Positions 4,538-7,504 of a stretch of 7,504 nt of DNA are shown piece by piece. The stretch spans positions 1 to 7,504 of the forward strand of contig CAZNJB010000078.1 in the NCBI GenBank assembly GCA_964573255.1, read 5' to 3'. Below the pieces are notes generated by a model that saw nothing but the letters and a program-made list of their open reading frames with translations, was not told where the DNA came from and searched no databases. A program made the position numbers and the translations under genes. The DNA comes from CAYNUJ01 sp964573255. GTDB lineage: Bacteria; Bacteroidota; Ignavibacteria; Ignavibacteriales; Melioribacteraceae. Numbering within the stretch: position 1 is the first letter of the stretch; each line of letters opens with the position of its first letter.

Positions 4538-7369
4538 TTAAGCTCGAGGAACTGTAAAATAAAACGTGGTGCCTTTGCCCAGGTCACTATCTACCCAAAT
4601 TTCGCCTTTGTTTTTTTCTACCATTTCTTTGCAAATAATCAATCCCAAGCCGGTTCCCGATTCTCCCTCTGTTCCCATGGAAGAATGATGAGTATCTAGT
4701 TTGAAGAGTTTATTTAATGTCTCTTCATCCATTCCAACACCAGTATCGGTAATCGAGACTTTTACTTTATCATCATCAACGGGTTCAGCGGAAATTGTAA
4801 TACTCCCACCGCTTTCAGTAAACTTTAGTGCATTATTAGTAATATTACGAACAACTGTCTGAATCATTGCATTATCAGCTTTGATTTTTATATCCTCACT
4901 AATATTGTTGGTTATTTTAATATTTTTTTCATTAGCTTTATCAATGAGTACTTCAATAGTTTCTTCAACCAGTTGCTTTAGATTTAATTCAACAAATTCA
5001 TATTTTACCTGTCCTTTCTGCATATATGCCCATTCGAGAAGGTTCTCCAAAAGATTGAAAATTTTCATTGCACTTTCGTAACTCATTGAAATAAAATTAT
5101 GTAATTCTTCTTTTGAGAGACGGTCAAAGTCTTCCCGAATTAGTTCCAAGAATCCGAGTAAAGTACTGAAAGGGCTCTTTAGATCGTGAGCAATGATAGA
5201 CATAAACCTGTCCTTTGTGGCATTTAATTCTTTTAATTCTTCGGAATATTGTCGTAGAGTTTCTTCAGATTCTTTCATTTTAGTTATATCGCGAGAAATT
5301 CCAACTAAACCAGTTATGTTTCCAGTATCATCATATATCGGAACTTTTGTAGCTGAAAACCACTGGATTGGTTTTCCCGGAATAATGAGTTTTTCTTCCT
5401 TATTGATAATGGGCTTACCCGTTTTGAAAATTTTCATTTCGTCATTAAATGCTTCTAAAGCTGTTTCCTCACTGAAGAAATCAAAATCGGTTTTCCCAAT
5501 CGCTTCTTTTTCGTTTAATACACCTAATAGTTTGACTTGAGCCTTATTTATACGAATAAATCTGCAATCTTTATCTTTAAAATATATCGTATCAGGAATG
5601 TTTTCCATCAACATCTGAAGTAAATATCTTTCAAACTCAATTGCCTTTTCAGCCTTCTTTTGTTCAGTTATATCTCTGAAACTCCAAACACGCCCTATTA
5701 TTTCCCCGTTCAGAATTTGTGGTTGAGTATATCTTTCAAAAATACGTCCGTCCTTAAATTCTAATAAATCCCAACTACTTTCTTCCGGTTGATCATAAAG
5801 CATATTTATTTTTTGAAGAAAATAAATTGGGTCTTTTAATTTATTATGCACATGCTCCAAGAGGACAGAATCCTCCTTTTCTTTTATCAATTCTTCAGGA
5901 ATCTCCCAGATATCGAGAAACTTTTGATTAAATAGTTTTATTATTCCATCATTACCTACTACCAAGATTCCGTCTGCAGTAGATTCTACTGTTGTTTTTA
6001 ATAAGGAAAGTGATTTTTCAATTTCTTGTTCACTTTGTTTGCGCTCAATTGCCAATGCAATTTGTGTCGAAACATAGCTTAATATGTCTTTCGAAGATTC
6101 ATCGTATCTAATTTCTTTGTCGTAACTTTGAACAGCAATTACACCGATAACTTTATCTTGGATTTTTAGTGGAACGCCAAGCCAATCAACGGAATATTCT
6201 CCTATTAATTCTATTTCACCTTTATTAGCTAAATCCAAGAACACTTCTTTAGTTGCAAGTAGAGGCTCACCTTTGCGCAAAACGTATTCAGTAAGTCCTC
6301 TTCTTAAATTGCGTGGTTTAGGGGGGGGATCAAATTGATCTATGAAATAGGGGAATGATAAAACCTTTGTGTTATCATCATAGAGTGCAATATAAAAATT
6401 TTTAGCTGGCAGTAATTTAGATACTGCTTCATGGATAAGAGGATATAGTTCATTTAGTTTTATCGGTTTCAAAAGCGTATTTGCAACTTCAAAGAAAAAA
6501 CTTTGCATATCTTCAAGTTTTTTCTTTTCAGATATATTATATCCGGAAAGCTGAATCCGATAAACTCTATCATTTTTAAGAATAGTTCTTTTATATATTG
6601 CGAACCAGAGAAGTTTTCCGTCGGCAGATTTCAATGGAATTTCAAAATATGAAATTCCGTTTGTTGTTCTTGGGTCAGATAATTGTGATTTGATTTTTGA
6701 TCGGTAATATTTCGGAATAATGGAATAAAAATCTCTACCGAATAATTCTTTTTCTCCATAATTCAGGAGCATTGAAAAAGTCTTATTGAAAAAGATAAAC
6801 TTCCAGACGGGGTCCAATCGAATAATAATTTCTGTAGCGTTTTCTACAATGTTCTTATATCTTTCCTCACTTGTTTTGAGTTCATACTGAACTCGTTTTA
6901 ATTCGTTAATATCTCTAATAACAGCTTGAACAAAATTTTCCCCAAGACTTGGTATACGTGTTAAAGTAACAATTGCATAAAAAGTAGTACCGTTTTTTCG
7001 CTTAAATAGCCATTCAAATGAAAAAGAAGATTCGAGCCTCAATCTCTTTTGAACTTCCAAAGCCTTTTTTTTGCTTTCTGTACCGTCCTCTTGGTATTTC
7101 GGAGAAAATTCAAGTGGGGTTTTGTTTTTAAGTTCTTCAGCGGTTAAGCCAAAAAATTCTAATGCTCTGGGATTTAAATCAACAACCTTAAGATTGTCCA
7201 TTAATACAACACCATCATCGGTGTTTTTTTCAAAGATTTCCCATTGCTGAACTTTCTTGTAATATTCGTTATTCTTATTTTCTAATTCAGCAATTCTTTT
7301 TTTAAGAGAAGAGACATCCTCAAGCCTCTTTTTATTTTTCTCTTCAGTATTCAGATTGTTGTTTCCCAT
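4538..7369 (-). CDS. Cytoplasmic multi-PAS/GAF sensor histidine kinase
   Basis: The protein has 943 residues and no membrane segment or signal peptide. In order it shows a charged coiled coil (8-45), PAS1 (45-160, ending AVIRDINELKR), PAS2 (165-285, ending GYNISEKKK), GAF (295-445, with LRRGLTEYVLRKGEPLL and VDWLGVPLKIQDKVIGVIAVQ), PAS3 (455-575, ending WSFRDITEQKK), PAS4 (583-700, with IPDTIYFKDKDCRFI, GKTDFDFF and GISRDITKMK), HisKA with His728 in AHDLKSPF, and HATPase. The HATPase has the N box RNITNNALKFT (841-851), G1 DTGVGM (875-880) and G2 GTGLGL (905-910), all intact. It should autophosphorylate in response to intracellular signals and pass phosphate to an unlinked response regulator; none is fused or adjacent. 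The signals cannot be named, and no haem- or flavin-binding residues stand out. The gene converges with the MBOAT gene across 37 bases. A C8 tract in the coding strand lies in the GAF region. Confidence 0.95.
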   Translation of the reverse strand: MGNNNLNTEEKNKKRLEDVSSLKKRIAELENKNNEYYKKVQQWEIFEKNTDDGVVLMDNLKVVDLNPRALEFFGLTAEELKNKTPLEFSPKYQEDGTESKKKALEVQKRLRLESSFSFEWLFKRKNGTTFYAIVTLTRIPSLGENFVQAVIRDINELKRVQYELKTSEERYKNIVENATEIIIRLDPVWKFIFFNKTFSMLLNYGEKELFGRDFYSIIPKYYRSKIKSQLSDPRTTNGISYFEIPLKSADGKLLWFAIYKRTILKNDRVYRIQLSGYNISEKKKLEDMQSFFFEVANTLLKPIKLNELYPLIHEAVSKLLPAKNFYIALYDDNTKVLSFPYFIDQFDPPPKPRNLRRGLTEYVLRKGEPLLATKEVFLDLANKGEIELIGEYSVDWLGVPLKIQDKVIGVIAVQSYDKEIRYDESSKDILSYVSTQIALAIERKQSEQEIEKSLSLLKTTVESTADGILVVGNDGIIKLFNQKFLDIWEIPEELIKEKEDSVLLEHVHNKLKDPIYFLQKINMLYDQPEESSWDLLEFKDGRIFERYTQPQILNGEIIGRVWSFRDITEQKKAEKAIEFERYLLQMLMENIPDTIYFKDKDCRFIRINKAQVKLLGVLNEKEAIGKTDFDFFSEETALEAFNDEMKIFKTGKPIINKEEKLIIPGKPIQWFSATKVPIYDDTGNITGLVGISRDITKMKESEETLRQYSEELKELNATKDRFMSIIAHDLKSPFSTLLGFLELIREDFDRLSKEELHNFISMSYESAMKIFNLLENLLEWAYMQKGQVKYEFVELNLKQLVEETIEVLIDKANEKNIKITNNISEDIKIKADNAMIQTVVRNITNNALKFTESGGSITISAEPVDDDKVKVSITDTGVGMDEETLNKLFKLDTHHSSMGTEGESGTGLGLIICKEMVEKNKGEIWVDSDLGKGTTFYFTVPRA
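6321..6328. repeat. G8/C8 homopolymer inside the histidine kinase GAF domain
   Basis: Eight consecutive Gs on the plus strand (C8 in the coding strand) encode the PPP of QFDPPPKPRN. The frame is intact and the proline-rich turn fits relatives of this GAF type. In DNA this AT-rich the tract stands out as a possible slippage site, biological or sequencing-derived. Confidence 0.9.
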
Positions 7370-7504
7370 TTGTACTATACGAAATAGCAGTCAATAATTT
7401 TGAGCAATATACTAAAAAATAATGAAAGATTTTTGGTTATAAAAATTATTTATCTATTAAATTATCGTATGCTTTGCGAAATATTTTAGTTAATGCTATG
7501 TTTC
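7370..7504 (-). other. Upstream region of the histidine kinase, with a possible tail of another gene
   Basis: These 135 AT-rich bases precede the kinase ATG. No clear TTTG/TAnnTTTG pair is visible; TATATTGC on the minus strand is the nearest -7 candidate. One minus-strand frame is open from the window edge to TAA at 7446-7448 and reads NIALTKIFRKAYDNLIDK. It could be the C-terminal end of an upstream gene, but 18 open codons can easily occur by chance. Confidence 0.4.

Noticed and set aside
4881..5540. Two plus-strand frames (66 and 115 codons) antisense to the histidine kinase
   Set aside because: They lie opposite conserved HisKA/PAS coding sequence and their translations show no domain features.
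73..7504. A novel defence system, mobile element, CRISPR array or phage-like system
   Set aside because: I found no transposase, integrase, direct-repeat array, toxin-antitoxin pair or nuclease/effector gene. Almost all the coding capacity is covered by recognisable housekeeping or signalling families.

Overview
The window is AT-rich bacterial chromosomal DNA, and its left edge is a sequencing artefact. Bases 1-72 are an Illumina Nextera P7/i7 adapter with a short poly-T lead, so the real sequence starts near base 73 and the left edge is a contig end. The organism is probably a member of the Bacteroidota or a close relative such as Ignavibacteria. The evidence is a near-consensus TTTG-N20-TATATTTG promoter (the Bacteroidota-type sigma-A pattern) in front of a tRNA gene, weak or absent Shine-Dalgarno sequences, AT-rich codon use, and the style of the multi-PAS/GAF kinase. 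This placement is an inference, since the window has no rRNA or universal marker gene.

Layout from left to right: the C-terminal 56 codons of an EgtD-like histidine N-alpha-methyltransferase (+) are cut off by the adapter. Convergent with it and overlapping its 3' end is a two-gene unit on the minus strand. That unit is a small exported protein resembling the surface-adhesin E family, followed after one base by a 139-residue SET-domain lysine-methyltransferase-like protein. Next come two serine tRNA genes on the minus strand (anticodons GGA then CGA), separated by a perfect 10-bp hairpin.

A plus-strand pair follows. The first gene encodes an ATP-cone domain fused to a uridine-kinase/phosphoribulokinase-type P-loop domain. 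Fourteen bases after it comes an AlgI/DltB-type membrane-bound O-acyltransferase (MBOAT). The right half is a single 943-residue minus-strand sensor histidine kinase (PAS-PAS-GAF-PAS-PAS-HisKA-HATPase) with no membrane segment and no response regulator next to it. It converges on the acyltransferase. The last 135 bases are mainly its upstream region, possibly with the tail of another minus-strand gene.

The genes do not form one evident pathway. They look like several short, unrelated transcription units of ordinary chromosome. I found no mobile element, CRISPR array, phage gene or defence system. The points most worth a second look are the ATP-cone/nucleoside-kinase fusion, the SET protein paired with an exported protein, the hairpin between the serine tRNA genes, and the adapter contamination.
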